From the NCBI RefSeq assembly GCF_000955955.1, contig NZ_JYJG01000055.1, positions 29,983 to 93,982 of the forward strand: 64,000 bases of DNA. Reading direction: 5' to 3'. The notes beneath the pieces are model-generated. The model was not told the DNA's origin and made no database searches. It saw nothing but the letters and a program-made list of their open reading frames with translations. The stretch comes from Lentzea aerocolonigenes. Lineage in GTDB: Bacteria; Actinomycetota; Actinomycetes; Mycobacteriales; Pseudonocardiaceae. The translations under genes were made by a program, and so were the position numbers. This document shows positions 33,755-42,292 of the stretch, piece by piece. Each line of letters starts with the position of its first letter. Within the stretch, counting starts at the first letter, position 1.

Positions 33755-35584
33755 ATGAGACTGACCGCGATCGTGGCTCTGGTGCTCGGACTGACCGCGC
33801 CGGCCGCCGAGGCTTCCAGCGCACCGGAAGCCCGTGTCTGGGTGACCACGCCGGACCGGGCGGAACTGATGCACGAACGTCCGCGCGTCACGTTCGGCAC
33901 CGCGGCCTCGACGCATCCGACGATCGTGGTCGACCCCGGCCGCAGCTACCAGACGATGGACGGCTTCGGCGCCTCCATCACGGACTCGTCGGCCGAAGTC
34001 CTGACGAACCTGAGCCCTGCCGTCCGCGCGGACACCATGCACAAGCTGTTCGACCCGAAGCAGGGCATCGGCGTCAGCTTCCTGCGCCAGCCGGTCGGTT
34101 CGTCCGACTTCACGGCAGCCGCGGACCACTACACCTACGACGACGTCCCCGCCGGGCAGACCGACTTCGCGCTCCAGCACTTCAGCGTCGAGCACGACGA
34201 GCAGAAGATCCTTCCGTTGCTGCGCGAGGCGAAACGGCTCAACCCGAAGCTCAAGGTCATGGCCACGCCGTGGAGCCCGCCCGCGTGGATGAAGACCAAC
34301 GACTCGCTCGTCGGCGGTCAGCTCAAGGACGACCCGAAGATCTACGACGCGTACGCGCGCTACCTCGTGAAGTTCGTCAATGCCTACACAGCAGCAGGTG
34401 TGCCGATCGACTTCATCTCCGTGCAGAACGAGCCGCAGAACCGCAAGCCCGACGCCTACCCCGGCACGGACATGCCCGTGGCGGCACAGATCAAGGTCAT
34501 CGAGGCACTGGGCCCGAAGCTGCACAGGACCAAGATCCTGGGCTACGACCACAACTGGGCCACCCATCCCAACGACGGCACCGCGGAAGCCGACTACCCG
34601 TACCAGGTCCTGCGCTCCCCAGCCGCGAAGTGGCTCGCCGGCACCGCCTACCACTGCTACTACGGCAACCCGGCAGCCCAGACCGCGCTGCACAACGCCT
34701 TCCCGGACAAGGGAATCTGGTTCACCGAGTGCTCCGGCTCGAAGGGTGCGGCCGACCCGCCCGCCAAGGTCTTCAGCGACACGCTGCGGTGGCACGCCCG
34801 CAACGTCGTCCTCGGCACCACCCGCAACTGGGCCCGCAGCGCGGTGAACTGGAACATCGCCCTGGACGGCAGCGGCGGCCCGCACAACGGCGGCTGCGGC
34901 ACCTGCACGGGCCTCGTCACCGTGCAGCCGAACGGTGAGGTGACCACCGACGCCGAGTACTACACGATCGGCCACCTGTCGAAGTTCGTGCGGCCGGGCG
35001 CCCGCCGCATCGCCAGCACGTCGTTCGGCACCACCGGGTGGAACGGCCAGATCATGGACGCCGCGTTCCGCAACCCGGACGGCTCCACGGCCCTGGTGGT
35101 GCACAACGAGAACGACGAGCCGCGCACGTTCGCGGTGAACGCCGGCGACCGCACCTTCGAGTACACCCTGCCCGGCGGTGCCCTCGCCACGTTCACCTGG
35201 ACCGCCGGCCTGCGCAGCAAGTTCCGCGCGATCCCCCTGACCGGCGCCACGGACCCCGCGCTCATCGACGACGACGCCTCCACCTCCTGGTCGAGCGGCG
35301 CGGCCCAGGCTCCCGGCCAGTTCGTGCAGGTGGATCTCGGGGGCCGCAAGGAGTTCCGCCGAGTCGCGATCGACAGCGGCGGCAACCTCGGTGACTACGT
35401 GCGCGACTGGGAGCTGTCCGCGAGCGACGACGGCACGAGGTGGCGCACGCTCACCACCGGCTCGAGCACTGGCCAGCTCACCACCATCGACGTGCGGAGG
35501 ACCGGCGCGCGCTACCTCCGCATCACCTCCACCGGCACCGCGAACAACTGGTGGAGCATCGCAGATTTTCGTCTCTACAAATAA
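33755..35584 (+). CDS. secreted GH30 glycosidase with C-terminal F5/8-type (CBM32-like) domain
   Basis: 609 residues. A signal peptide (MRLTAIVALVLGLTAPAAEA) precedes the GH30 (beta/alpha)8 barrel with side beta domain. The acid/base is Glu226 in ISVQNEPQN and the nucleophile Glu325 in IWFTECSG; GFGASITDSSAEVL and ATPWSPPAWMKTN are family landmarks. Residues about 490-609 form a discoidin-like module (TDPALIDDDASTSWSSG, QVDLGGRKEFRRV, RYLRITSTGT). GH30 enzymes of this subgroup act on beta-1,6-glucans or related beta-glycosides. It lies 32 bases upstream of a second GH30 with a different binding module, suggesting linked duplication. Start ATG at 33755; ATG at 33740 is an alternative. Confidence 0.93.
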   Translation: MRLTAIVALVLGLTAPAAEASSAPEARVWVTTPDRAELMHERPRVTFGTAASTHPTIVVDPGRSYQTMDGFGASITDSSAEVLTNLSPAVRADTMHKLFDPKQGIGVSFLRQPVGSSDFTAAADHYTYDDVPAGQTDFALQHFSVEHDEQKILPLLREAKRLNPKLKVMATPWSPPAWMKTNDSLVGGQLKDDPKIYDAYARYLVKFVNAYTAAGVPIDFISVQNEPQNRKPDAYPGTDMPVAAQIKVIEALGPKLHRTKILGYDHNWATHPNDGTAEADYPYQVLRSPAAKWLAGTAYHCYYGNPAAQTALHNAFPDKGIWFTECSGSKGAADPPAKVFSDTLRWHARNVVLGTTRNWARSAVNWNIALDGSGGPHNGGCGTCTGLVTVQPNGEVTTDAEYYTIGHLSKFVRPGARRIASTSFGTTGWNGQIMDAAFRNPDGSTALVVHNENDEPRTFAVNAGDRTFEYTLPGGALATFTWTAGLRSKFRAIPLTGATDPALIDDDASTSWSSGAAQAPGQFVQVDLGGRKEFRRVAIDSGGNLGDYVRDWELSASDDGTRWRTLTTGSSTGQLTTIDVRRTGARYLRITSTGTANNWWSIADFRLYK

Positions 35585-35616
35585 GAAACGGGCGCCCGAA
35601 CCCTGCAAGGAGCGCT

Positions 35617-37422
35617 ATGTCAAAGACGACAAAACGCCTGCGTGGCACGGCGATAGTCGCAGCCGTCGTGATGGCGGGGCTAGCCACCCCGTCCGCCACG
35701 GCCGCCACCAACGCCAGTGTCTGGCTGACCACAGCCGACCGTTCGAACCTGTTGCGGCAACAGGGAGACGTGACGTTCGGCTCCGGCGGCACCGGCCCGA
35801 CGATCACGGTCAACCCGAACTCCACCTACCAGTCCATGGTCGGCTTCGGCGCGTCGTTCACCGACGCGGCAGCCTGGAACATCTTCAACTCACCCCGCCG
35901 TGACGAGATCATGAACCAGCTGTTCAACGGGACCAGCGGCATCGGCATGAGCTTCATCCGCCAGCCCATCGGTTCGACCGACTTCTCCCGCAGCTTCTAC
36001 ACCTACGACGACGGCGCGGCGGATCCGACGCTCTCCCGGTTCTCCACCGCGCACGACAACGCCTACATCCTGCCGCTGATCCGCCAGGCGAAGCAGCTCA
36101 ACCCACAGCTGTCCATCATGGCCACACCGTGGAGCGCCCCGGCGTGGATGAAGAACAACAACAACCTCATCCGCGGTTCGCTCAACGACAGCAGCATCGG
36201 CGTCTACGCGGACTACCTGGTCAAGTTCACCGAGGCCTACCAGGCGGCGGGTGCGCCGATCGACTACCTGAGCGTGCAGAACGAGCCGAACTTCGAACCA
36301 CCCGGCTACCCCGGCATGCGGATGTCCGCGCAGCAACAGGTCAACGTCATCAACAACCTCGCGCCGAAACTCCGCGCGGCCGGCCAGCAGGCCCGCATCC
36401 TCGGCTACGACCACAACTGGGACGACACGAACTACCCGCAGACCGTGAACAACGGCGCGGGCAACAACGTGATCGGCTCGGCGTGGCACTGCTACGGCGG
36501 CAACCCGAGCGGACAGTCCGTCGTGAAGAACAACCAGCCGGGCAAGGACATCTTCTTCACCGAGTGCTCCGGCACGAGGTCGGCAGACGACGCGTCGACG
36601 TTCCGCGACACGTTGCGCTGGCAGGGCATCAACCTCGCGATCGGCGCCACCCGCAACCACGCCCGCAGCGTCGCGATCTGGAACATGGCGCTGGACAACA
36701 ACAACGGCCCGGTCATCGGCAGCTGCACGAACTGCACGGGCGTCGTCCGCACCAACGGCAACGACGTCACCTACAACGCCGAGTACTACGTGCTGGGCCA
36801 CCTCTCGAAGTTCGTGCAGCCAGGCGCGGTCCGCATCGACTCGACCGGCTACGGCGAGGGTGGAATCCAGAACGTGGCCTTCCGCAACCCGGACGGCCGG
36901 ATCGTGCTCGTCGCGCTGAACTCCGGTGGCGCGCAGAACTTCCGCGTCTCCTACGGCGGCCAGACCTTCGGCTACAACCTCCCGGCGGGCGCCATGGCCA
37001 CGTTCACCTGGCCCGGCACGCTCGATCCCGGTCAGCCCGGCCGCACCGGGCAGATCACCGGCCTGGGCGGCAAGTGCCTCGACGTCACCAACGGCTCGGC
37101 CGCGAACGGCAACCGGCCGCAGATGTGGACCTGCGGCCCCGGCCCGAACCAGCAGTGGACCCTGGCCGCGGACGGCACGGTGCGCGGGCTCGGCAAGTGC
37201 CTCGACGTCACCGGCAACGGAACGGCCGACGGCACAGCGGTCCAGCTCTGGGACTGCTTCGGCGGCGGCAACCAGCGGTGGACGGCCGCGAACGGCACGT
37301 TGGTGAACGTCGGCAGCAACAAGTGCCTGGACGTGACCGGCAACAACACGGCCAACGGCGCACAACTGCAGATCTGGTCCTGCACGGGTGGGGCCAACCA
37401 GCGGTGGACCGTGCCCGCGTAG
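35617..37422 (+). CDS. secreted GH30 glycosidase with ricin-type (CBM13) lectin domain
   Basis: 601 residues, paralogous to the preceding enzyme in its catalytic part. The signal peptide is KRLRGTAIVAAVVMAGLATP with cleavage near ATA-AT. The acid/base is Glu223 (LSVQNEPNFE) and the nucleophile Glu316 (FFTECSGTR). From about residue 475 a ricin-B beta-trefoil follows, with three GKCLDVTGNGTA-type repeats and QQW/QRW motifs. An AAGGAG site precedes the ATG at 35617. A perfect hairpin ends the transcript after the stop. The two enzymes probably share a substrate but bind different glycans through their accessory modules. Confidence 0.94.
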   Translation: MSKTTKRLRGTAIVAAVVMAGLATPSATAATNASVWLTTADRSNLLRQQGDVTFGSGGTGPTITVNPNSTYQSMVGFGASFTDAAAWNIFNSPRRDEIMNQLFNGTSGIGMSFIRQPIGSTDFSRSFYTYDDGAADPTLSRFSTAHDNAYILPLIRQAKQLNPQLSIMATPWSAPAWMKNNNNLIRGSLNDSSIGVYADYLVKFTEAYQAAGAPIDYLSVQNEPNFEPPGYPGMRMSAQQQVNVINNLAPKLRAAGQQARILGYDHNWDDTNYPQTVNNGAGNNVIGSAWHCYGGNPSGQSVVKNNQPGKDIFFTECSGTRSADDASTFRDTLRWQGINLAIGATRNHARSVAIWNMALDNNNGPVIGSCTNCTGVVRTNGNDVTYNAEYYVLGHLSKFVQPGAVRIDSTGYGEGGIQNVAFRNPDGRIVLVALNSGGAQNFRVSYGGQTFGYNLPAGAMATFTWPGTLDPGQPGRTGQITGLGGKCLDVTNGSAANGNRPQMWTCGPGPNQQWTLAADGTVRGLGKCLDVTGNGTADGTAVQLWDCFGGGNQRWTAANGTLVNVGSNKCLDVTGNNTANGAQLQIWSCTGGANQRWTVPA

Positions 37423-37432
37423 TGGACGGCAG

Positions 37433-37461
37433 GCCGGTGTCCGAAGACGGCGGACACCGGC
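37433..37461 (+). terminator. hairpin terminator after the GH30 pair
   Basis: GCCGGTGTCCG (37433-37443) and CGGACACCGGC (37451-37461) form a perfect 11-bp stem with a 7-base loop, 11 bases after the GH30 stop. No T-tract follows. Confidence 0.75.
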
Positions 37462-37498
37462 TCTGCTTGAGGTCACCGGGCTCGGGTAACCGGACGGT

Positions 37499-37627
37499 AT
37501 GACTGATCCCGTCAATCCCGAGGCGCCGCACTCCCCCGGCACGCCCAGCCTGGACGATCTCGACACCGAGGAACCTCAGGTGCCGCAAGAGGAAACCGAC
37601 GAGGAGCCGAGCGAACCGCCGGACTGA
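37499..37627 (+). CDS. small acidic proline-rich protein, unknown
   Basis: 42 residues from ATG at 37499 (MTDPVNPEAPHSPGTPSLDD), with 13 Glu/Asp in the second half (ending EEPSEPPD). It looks intrinsically disordered and has no membrane segment. A second small acidic gene follows after 19 bases. Codon use (mostly G or C in third positions) supports coding. No family is recognised. Confidence 0.5.
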   Translation: MTDPVNPEAPHSPGTPSLDDLDTEEPQVPQEETDEEPSEPPD

Positions 37628-37646
37628 GCACACACGAGGAGTGGTG

Positions 37647-37805
37647 ATGACCACGCCAGAACCCGACCGCGTGACGGCCGAGAGCGAACTGGAGGACGCC
37701 GACTTCGGCTCGGAGCACACGCGCCCGACCTTCGCGGACGAGAACCCCGGCGGCCCGCACCGCGGACCTGACGAGTCCGAGCCTCAGGACGAGGGCGGTA
37801 TGTGA
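37647..37805 (+). CDS. small acidic protein, unknown
   Basis: 52 residues from ATG at 37647 with a good GAGGAG site eight bases upstream. The sequence (MTTPEPDRVTAESELEDADF, then GSEHTRPTFADENPGG) is acidic and disordered-looking. It probably forms a two-gene unit with the preceding small gene. Its stop lies one base from the stop of the convergent gene at 37807. Function unknown. Confidence 0.6.
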   Translation: MTTPEPDRVTAESELEDADFGSEHTRPTFADENPGGPHRGPDESEPQDEGGM

Positions 37806-37806
37806 G

Positions 37807-38172
37807 TCACGCGCGCGCGGCGACCGCGGCCCGGCGGCCGGGCAGGAAACCGCGCGCCGCGGTGAGCAGTGTGCGCGCTTCCATCAGCTCCCCGTACTCG
37901 AGGTGCTCGTCGGCTGCCGCGATGTGGGCCAACGCCTGCTGCGGAGCCTCCGGCGCGTTCGTCATCGCCTTGGTCAGGCACTTGCGCGCCTGCTCGGCCT
38001 GCACGGCGAGATCGCCTCCGGAGGTGACGCGGATGAGGACGAGAGCGTCGCAGATTGCCTGGTCGAGTGTGCTGTGCCGCACGATGATCGCCGCCTTGGG
38101 ACAGTCGGGGAGGACGAGCGCCGACTGCTTGACGCCGGTCCCGGCTACCCGTCTGCGGTCAGCCTCAAACAA
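37807..38172 (-). CDS. hypothetical protein, about 121 residues
   Basis: The frame reads VKQSALVLPDCPKAAIIVRHSTLDQAICDALVLIRVTSGG in several consecutive conserved-looking blocks, then mostly helical sequence (AEQARKCLTKAMTN, HIAAADEHLEYGELMEARTLL). No family recognised. The start is unclear: the only early candidate is a TTG at 38172; otherwise a GTG giving IIVRHST would truncate it. Composition and third-position GC support coding. It lies next to, and on the same strand as, the membrane-stress cluster. Confidence 0.55.
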   Translation of the reverse strand: MFEADRRRVAGTGVKQSALVLPDCPKAAIIVRHSTLDQAICDALVLIRVTSGGDLAVQAEQARKCLTKAMTNAPEAPQQALAHIAAADEHLEYGELMEARTLLTAARGFLPGRRAAVAARA

Positions 38173-38214
38173 ACGAGCGGCCGTCGCCGAAACGGCGACC
38201 CTGCTCCGGTGATG

Positions 38215-38850
38215 TCACACCGTTCCGCGCGCCTCACCCGAGACCCTCTGACCGGACTCCTGGGCGTGCCCGCCCACGTCCTGCGCCGCTGCCTTCGCGT
38301 GCTCGGCCGTGGTCTGCGCGGCGTCCGCGGCCACCTGCTTCACCTCCCCCGCGGCGTCGCTCACCGAGGACTTCACGTCGTCCTTGATGTGCTGCGCCGA
38401 CTCGGCCATCGCTTCCCTGGCAGGTTCCACGACGTCGCTGAAACTGTCCGAGAGCTGCTGCACGGCCAGCTGTTCGGCATCGGTGCGAGGCAGCACGGCT
38501 GCCAGCAGCAGACCGCTGCCGAACGCGATCAGACCGGCCGCGAGAGGGCTGCCCTGCGTCTGCCGGGCGACCCGTTGCGGCGCCTCCTGCACCGCCTGCA
38601 CGGCGTGCTCAGCCCGTTCGGCGACGGCGTTCCCGGTGTCGTGGCCCTGTTCCCGCACGGTCGAGGCGGCCTGCGTCGCAGTGCCCATCACTCGCTCCTT
38701 CATGGTGGTCAAGCCCCGTCGCACGCCGCGCACGCGCCGCTGGGCGATGGCGCGGGGGCTCGTGTGGTCGACCAGCCGGTTGGCGTCGGCTCGCAGCTCG
38801 GCGCGGGTCACTTCGATGTCGCGCCTTATCTGGTCGGGTGTTTCGCCCAT
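38215..38850 (-). CDS. DUF3618-domain protein
   Basis: 211 residues starting MGETPDQIRRDIEVTRAEL, the characteristic opening of DUF3618 proteins (Ile-Arg-Arg-Asp-Ile-Glu, then Thr-Arg-x-Glu-Leu). A single hydrophobic segment (SPLAAGLIAFGSGLLLAAVL, about residues 110-130) is flanked by long amphipathic, Ala/Gln-rich helices. In actinomycetes such proteins occur with a Holin-X protein and a helical partner, as here, and probably associate with the membrane. The ATG at 38850 overlaps the upstream Holin-X gene by 25 bases, so the three genes form an operon. Confidence 0.82.
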   Translation of the reverse strand: MGETPDQIRRDIEVTRAELRADANRLVDHTSPRAIAQRRVRGVRRGLTTMKERVMGTATQAASTVREQGHDTGNAVAERAEHAVQAVQEAPQRVARQTQGSPLAAGLIAFGSGLLLAAVLPRTDAEQLAVQQLSDSFSDVVEPAREAMAESAQHIKDDVKSSVSDAAGEVKQVAADAAQTTAEHAKAAAQDVGGHAQESGQRVSGEARGTV

Positions 38851-39242
38851 TCCGCGTCCTCCTTCAAGGTTTCGACGGTGCGTTCGGGTGTCGGGTTGAC
38901 GGTGCGCAGCCGCGCGCGTCCCGAGGTGTAGAGGACGGCGCCCGCGATGCCCCACAGGGCAGCGACGATCAACGCGGCCCAGCCCAGCGGCATGACCGCG
39001 CCGAGCGCGAACACCAGCGCGAGGCTGAGCAGCACGGTGGTCAGGTAGCCGGCGAACCCGGCTGCGGCGAGCATGCCCGTCGCCTTGCCCGCCTTGACGG
39101 CCTCCTGCCGGATCTCCGCCTTGGCGAGCTCCAGTTCCTGCCGCATCAGCTTCGAGAGGTCACCGGTCAGCTCGCTGACGAGATCTCCCAGCGACTCGCC
39201 GGAAGTGTCCATTCGCGACGGTGGCACCTCAGGGCTCGACAT
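38826..39242 (-). CDS. Holin-X-type membrane protein (actinobacterial phage-holin-like family)
   Basis: 138 residues. An N-terminal amphipathic helix (GDLVSELTGDLSKLMRQELELAKAEI) is followed by two long hydrophobic segments (AAAGFAGYLTTVLLSLALVF and LGWAALIVAALWGIAGAVLY), the standard layout of the Holin-X / YqjE-like family. It overlaps both neighbours (14 bases upstream, 25 downstream). Despite the family name, nothing suggests a prophage; these proteins are chromosomal and of unknown, probably envelope-related, function. Confidence 0.85.
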   Translation of the reverse strand: MSSPEVPPSRMDTSGESLGDLVSELTGDLSKLMRQELELAKAEIRQEAVKAGKATGMLAAAGFAGYLTTVLLSLALVFALGAVMPLGWAALIVAALWGIAGAVLYTSGRARLRTVNPTPERTVETLKEDAEWAKHPTR

Positions 39243-39903
39243 GCGGCACCCCCGCCGCGGGCACGCCGGGCGACGCACTCGGCGTCAGTGGCGCGCCGTA
39301 CGCCGGTGTCGGTGGCTGAACCTGCTGCGCCGGCATGTCGTAATCCGGTGCCACGTCGGCACGTTCGGACGCCACCGGCACAACTCCACCCTGCTGCCTC
39401 TGGCCCTGGTTCCTCTGGCCCTGGCTGCCGCCGCCGGTCGCGCTCTTCGCGACGCGGCCGACCAGGAACCCGGCCACAGCGGCACCCAGCAGGAACGTGC
39501 CCGGCTTGCGCCGCGCGTAGTCGCGAGCCGAGTCGAGCAGGCCCTGCGCACCGCGTTCGTCGAGGAACCTGGCGGCCTGCCTGCTCGTGTCGGCAACGCT
39601 GCGGATCGCTCCCGCCGACATCGAGCTCGACGGCGCGGTCCCGGCCATCTCACCCAGTTCGTCGGCAAGGCGGCCGAGCTGCTTCGACACCCGCACGGCC
39701 TGATCTTCCGCTTCTGCCGCAACGCGTTCCCGCACGTCCCGTACGACGTTGCGGGCCTGGTCCGCGGCTTCCCGCGTCACGTACCCGGCCTGGTCGGCGA
39801 CGGTGTCGCCCACCTGCCCGGCTGCTTCCCTGGCGTGTTGTACGACCTCGACGCCCTCGTCCTGGGCCGTCGTGCGCATTCCGCCCATCTGATTCTCGGT
39901 CAC
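39229..39903 (-). CDS. helical membrane-associated protein of the Holin-X/DUF3618 cluster
   Basis: 224 residues; first gene of the three-gene unit. The N-terminal half is a long charged helix (AREAAGQVGDTVADQAGYVT, ARNVVRDVRERVAAEAEDQA) likely to form coiled coils. A short hydrophobic segment (PGTFLLGAAVAGFLVGRVA, about 133-152) follows, then a Gly/Gln/Pro-rich disordered tail. No named domain is certain. A GAGGAG site precedes the ATG, and just upstream is a 9-bp-arm hairpin. Confidence 0.75.
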   Translation of the reverse strand: MTENQMGGMRTTAQDEGVEVVQHAREAAGQVGDTVADQAGYVTREAADQARNVVRDVRERVAAEAEDQAVRVSKQLGRLADELGEMAGTAPSSSMSAGAIRSVADTSRQAARFLDERGAQGLLDSARDYARRKPGTFLLGAAVAGFLVGRVAKSATGGGSQGQRNQGQRQQGGVVPVASERADVAPDYDMPAQQVQPPTPAYGAPLTPSASPGVPAAGVPHVEP

Positions 39904-39915
39904 GGCTGACTCCTC

Positions 39916-39945
39916 AGCTCGTAGTCGTGTCCTGGTCTACGAGCT
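39916..39945 (-). promoter_or_regulatory. hairpin upstream of the DUF3618 operon
   Basis: AGCTCGTAG (39916-39924) and CTACGAGCT (39937-39945) form perfect 9-bp arms around 12 bases, ending next to the ribosome binding site of the 39903 gene. It could be an operator or a structured 5' leader. Confidence 0.45.
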
Positions 39946-40012
39946 ACCCTGCGGACCACGCCGCAAACGGGGCCATTTCGCCGCAACCGCGGCAGGTTCG
40001 TCGAATCCCGGG

Positions 40013-40426
40013 CTAGGAGAAGTCGTTCTCGCGCGGCGCCGGCACGAACGCGGTGAAGTCGCGGTTCGAACGGTCACCCACCTGCTCGCCGTGGAACAGG
40101 CCACGCACCCACCGCACCACCGCGGCGGGAGCCGGCTGCGGATCACCGCCCATCCGCGCGATCTCGACGAGGTCGCCGATGCGGTCCTCCACCGCGGCCG
40201 CCCACCCGGTCGCCTCGTGCCACACCAGCGCCACGTCGTGGTCGGGGAAGTCGGGCAGCCGTCCGTCCAGCGCCACGTACGCCCCGGCGCGCGGTTCGGT
40301 CTCCACGAACGAGCTGTCGCCGCGCAGTCCGAGTCCCGTGACCACCTGGCGGACGTAGCGGCGGACCCGGCTCGCCGCGGAGTCGTCGAAGTCGAGGTCG
40401 AAGCCGATGATGACGTCGCGGTCCAT
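40013..40426 (-). CDS. DUF6292-like protein
   Basis: 137 residues: VRRYVRQVVTGLGLRGDSSF, ALDGRLPDFPDHDVALVWHEATGWAAAVE, MGGDPQPAPAAVVRWV. This order (a helix, a TEP-x-AYVALDGR strand, a D-x-ALxW strand and a GWA-AVE strand) resembles the small DUF6292 family common in Pseudonocardiales. No enzymatic motif is visible. Single-gene unit, divergent from the GH71/99-like gene. The ATG at 40426 is the first sensible start. Confidence 0.65.
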   Translation of the reverse strand: MDRDVIIGFDLDFDDSAASRVRRYVRQVVTGLGLRGDSSFVETEPRAGAYVALDGRLPDFPDHDVALVWHEATGWAAAVEDRIGDLVEIARMGGDPQPAPAAVVRWVRGLFHGEQVGDRSNRDFTAFVPAPRENDFS

Positions 40427-40586
40427 GGCCCACGAATACCCCTGCGGGGTGTGAACAAACCACTGGTCAGCGGGTCAAACCCAAGGTCAGGAACCGGTAG
40501 ATCCGGCCGTCCCGCAGTTCGTACTCGTCCGGCAAGGCCCGCTGCCGCGGTGGCAGCCAGATGCGCGAGATACCGGTTCGTCTACA

Positions 40587-40614
40587 TCTTGCATGATTCT
40601 GCTCACTTCTTGCA
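40587..40614 (+). promoter_or_regulatory. direct repeat TCTTGCA upstream of the GH71/99-like gene
   Basis: TCTTGCA occurs at 40587-40593 and 40608-40614, 21 bp apart (two helical turns), within 65 bases of the start at 40649. It may be a regulator site or include -35 elements. Confidence 0.35.
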
Positions 40615-40648
40615 CTCTGGAGTCGGATCGCCGACAAAGGAGTTCGCG

Positions 40649-42292
40649 ATGTCCCTGTCCCGACGAACACTCCTCAGCACCGCACTGGCAGCCCCTGCCT
40701 TCAAGTTCCTGCCCGCAAGCCCGCCCGGCGACGTGGTCGGCAAGATCACCGTCGGTTACCAGGGCTGGTTCGCCTGCCGCGGTGACAGCTCCCCCATCGA
40801 CGGCTGGTGGCACTGGAACAACAACTGGAGCCAGCCGCCCGCTCCCCCGACCAGCTCGGTACGGGTGTGGCCGGACGTGCGCGAGTACGCCCGCACCTAC
40901 CAGACCGCGTTCGCCAACCTGAACGACGGCCGCCCGGCCACCCTGTTCTCCAGCTACGACAGGCAGACCGTCGACGTCCACTTCGCCTGGATGCGCGACA
41001 ACGGCTGCGACACCGCCGCCCTGCAACGCTTCAACCCGACCGGCGGCGAAGGCCCGATCCGCGACGCCGTCACCGCGCACGTCAGGTCCGCCGCGGAGGC
41101 GACCGGGCGGAAGTTCTACCTCATGTACGACGTCACGGACTGGCTGAACATGCAGCCGGAGATCAAAGCCGACTGGCAGAACAAGATGTCCTCGTACGTG
41201 AACTCCCCCGCCTATGCCCGCCAGAACGGCAAACCCGTCGTCGGCATCTGGGGCTTCGGTTTCAACGAGGCCAACAAGCCGTGGGGCCCGGAGCCGTGCC
41301 AGGACGTCATCAACTGGTTCAAGGCCCGGGGTTGTTACGTGATGGGCGGCGTGCCGACGCACTGGCGGCTCGAAGGCGAGGACTCCCGGAAGGGGTTCGC
41401 GAGCGTCTACCGCTCGTTCGACATGATCTCGCCGTGGATGGTCGGCCGGGTCAACAACATCGCCGAGTCCGACCACTTCCACACCAACATCAACGGCCCC
41501 GACCAGGACGAGTGCAACCGCCTCGAGATCGACTACCAGCCGTGCGTCCTGCCCGGCGACGTCGCGCAACGGCAGCGGCTGCACGGCGACTTCATGTGGC
41601 GGCAGTTCTACAACATGGTCCGCCTCGGCGTGCAGGGCATCTACATCTCGATGTTCGACGAGTTCAACGAGGGCAACCAGATCTGCAAGACCGCCGAGAC
41701 CCAGGCCGACGTGCCCGCAGGTTCCGGTTACCTGGCGCTGGACGAGGACGGCACGCGTTGCTCAGCCGACTACTACCTCAGGCTGACCAACGACGGCGGC
41801 CGCATGCTCAAGGGCCAGATCCCTTTGACGCCGGCCCGTCCTACGCAACCGGTGCTCGGCGGACCACCCGCGCCGGACGTCGACCTGGCCGCGGGCAAGC
41901 CCACCCAGCAGAGCTCGCAGACCCAGCACTACGGCAGCGGCCATGTCGTCGACAACGACCCGCGCTCGTACTGGGAGAGCGCCAACAACGCGTTCCCGCA
42001 ATGGGTTCAGGTCGATCTCGGCACCCCGGCGGCGCCGGGGCGGGCGGTGCTGACGCTCCCGCCCGACCCGGCCTGGGGCCGCCGCACCCAGGTCATCGCC
42101 GTGGAAAGCAGCTCCGACGGCCAGTCGTTCAGCGTGCTGAAACCGGCCGCCGGGTACGAGTTCGACCCGGCGACCGGCAACGCGGTGACGCTTCAGTTGC
42201 CCGGCAGCGAAGTCCGTTACGTCAGACTCGCGTTCACGAGCAACACCGGCTGGCCGGCCGGCCAGCTGTCCGGGCTCAAGCTGTTCACATGA
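40649..42292 (+). CDS. secreted GH71/99-like protein with F5/8-type C-terminal domain
   Basis: 547 residues with a Tat-like signal (MSLSRRTLLSTALAAPAF) and AAAGGAG before the ATG. The catalytic part opens VGYQGWFACRGDSSPIDGWWHW, as in GH99/GH71-like proteins, continues with the FSSYDRQTVDVHFAWMRDNG and QRFNP blocks, and has a late MFDEFNEGNQ acidic motif. From about residue 415 a discoidin-type module follows (DNDPRSYWESANNAFPQWVQ, VDLGTP, RYVRLAF). GH99 enzymes are endo-alpha-mannosidases or mannanases, but this bacterial branch is little characterised. It converges on the GH3 gene with an 8-bp overlap. Confidence 0.88.
   Translation: MSLSRRTLLSTALAAPAFKFLPASPPGDVVGKITVGYQGWFACRGDSSPIDGWWHWNNNWSQPPAPPTSSVRVWPDVREYARTYQTAFANLNDGRPATLFSSYDRQTVDVHFAWMRDNGCDTAALQRFNPTGGEGPIRDAVTAHVRSAAEATGRKFYLMYDVTDWLNMQPEIKADWQNKMSSYVNSPAYARQNGKPVVGIWGFGFNEANKPWGPEPCQDVINWFKARGCYVMGGVPTHWRLEGEDSRKGFASVYRSFDMISPWMVGRVNNIAESDHFHTNINGPDQDECNRLEIDYQPCVLPGDVAQRQRLHGDFMWRQFYNMVRLGVQGIYISMFDEFNEGNQICKTAETQADVPAGSGYLALDEDGTRCSADYYLRLTNDGGRMLKGQIPLTPARPTQPVLGGPPAPDVDLAAGKPTQQSSQTQHYGSGHVVDNDPRSYWESANNAFPQWVQVDLGTPAAPGRAVLTLPPDPAWGRRTQVIAVESSSDGQSFSVLKPAAGYEFDPATGNAVTLQLPGSEVRYVRLAFTSNTGWPAGQLSGLKLFT

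Noticed and set aside
33716..35608. N-terminal extension making the LacI frame 982 codons
   Set aside because: Everything upstream of the LacI start is antisense to the GH30 gene and has no domain features.
35890..37566. Minus-strand frame of 558 codons opposite the second GH30
   Set aside because: Low-complexity Val/Arg/Asp sequence; the GH30 and ricin domains on the plus strand explain the region.
38826..39903. Prophage remnant suggested by the Holin-X-like gene
   Set aside because: No integrase, structural or lysis genes; the family is a normal chromosomal membrane protein group.
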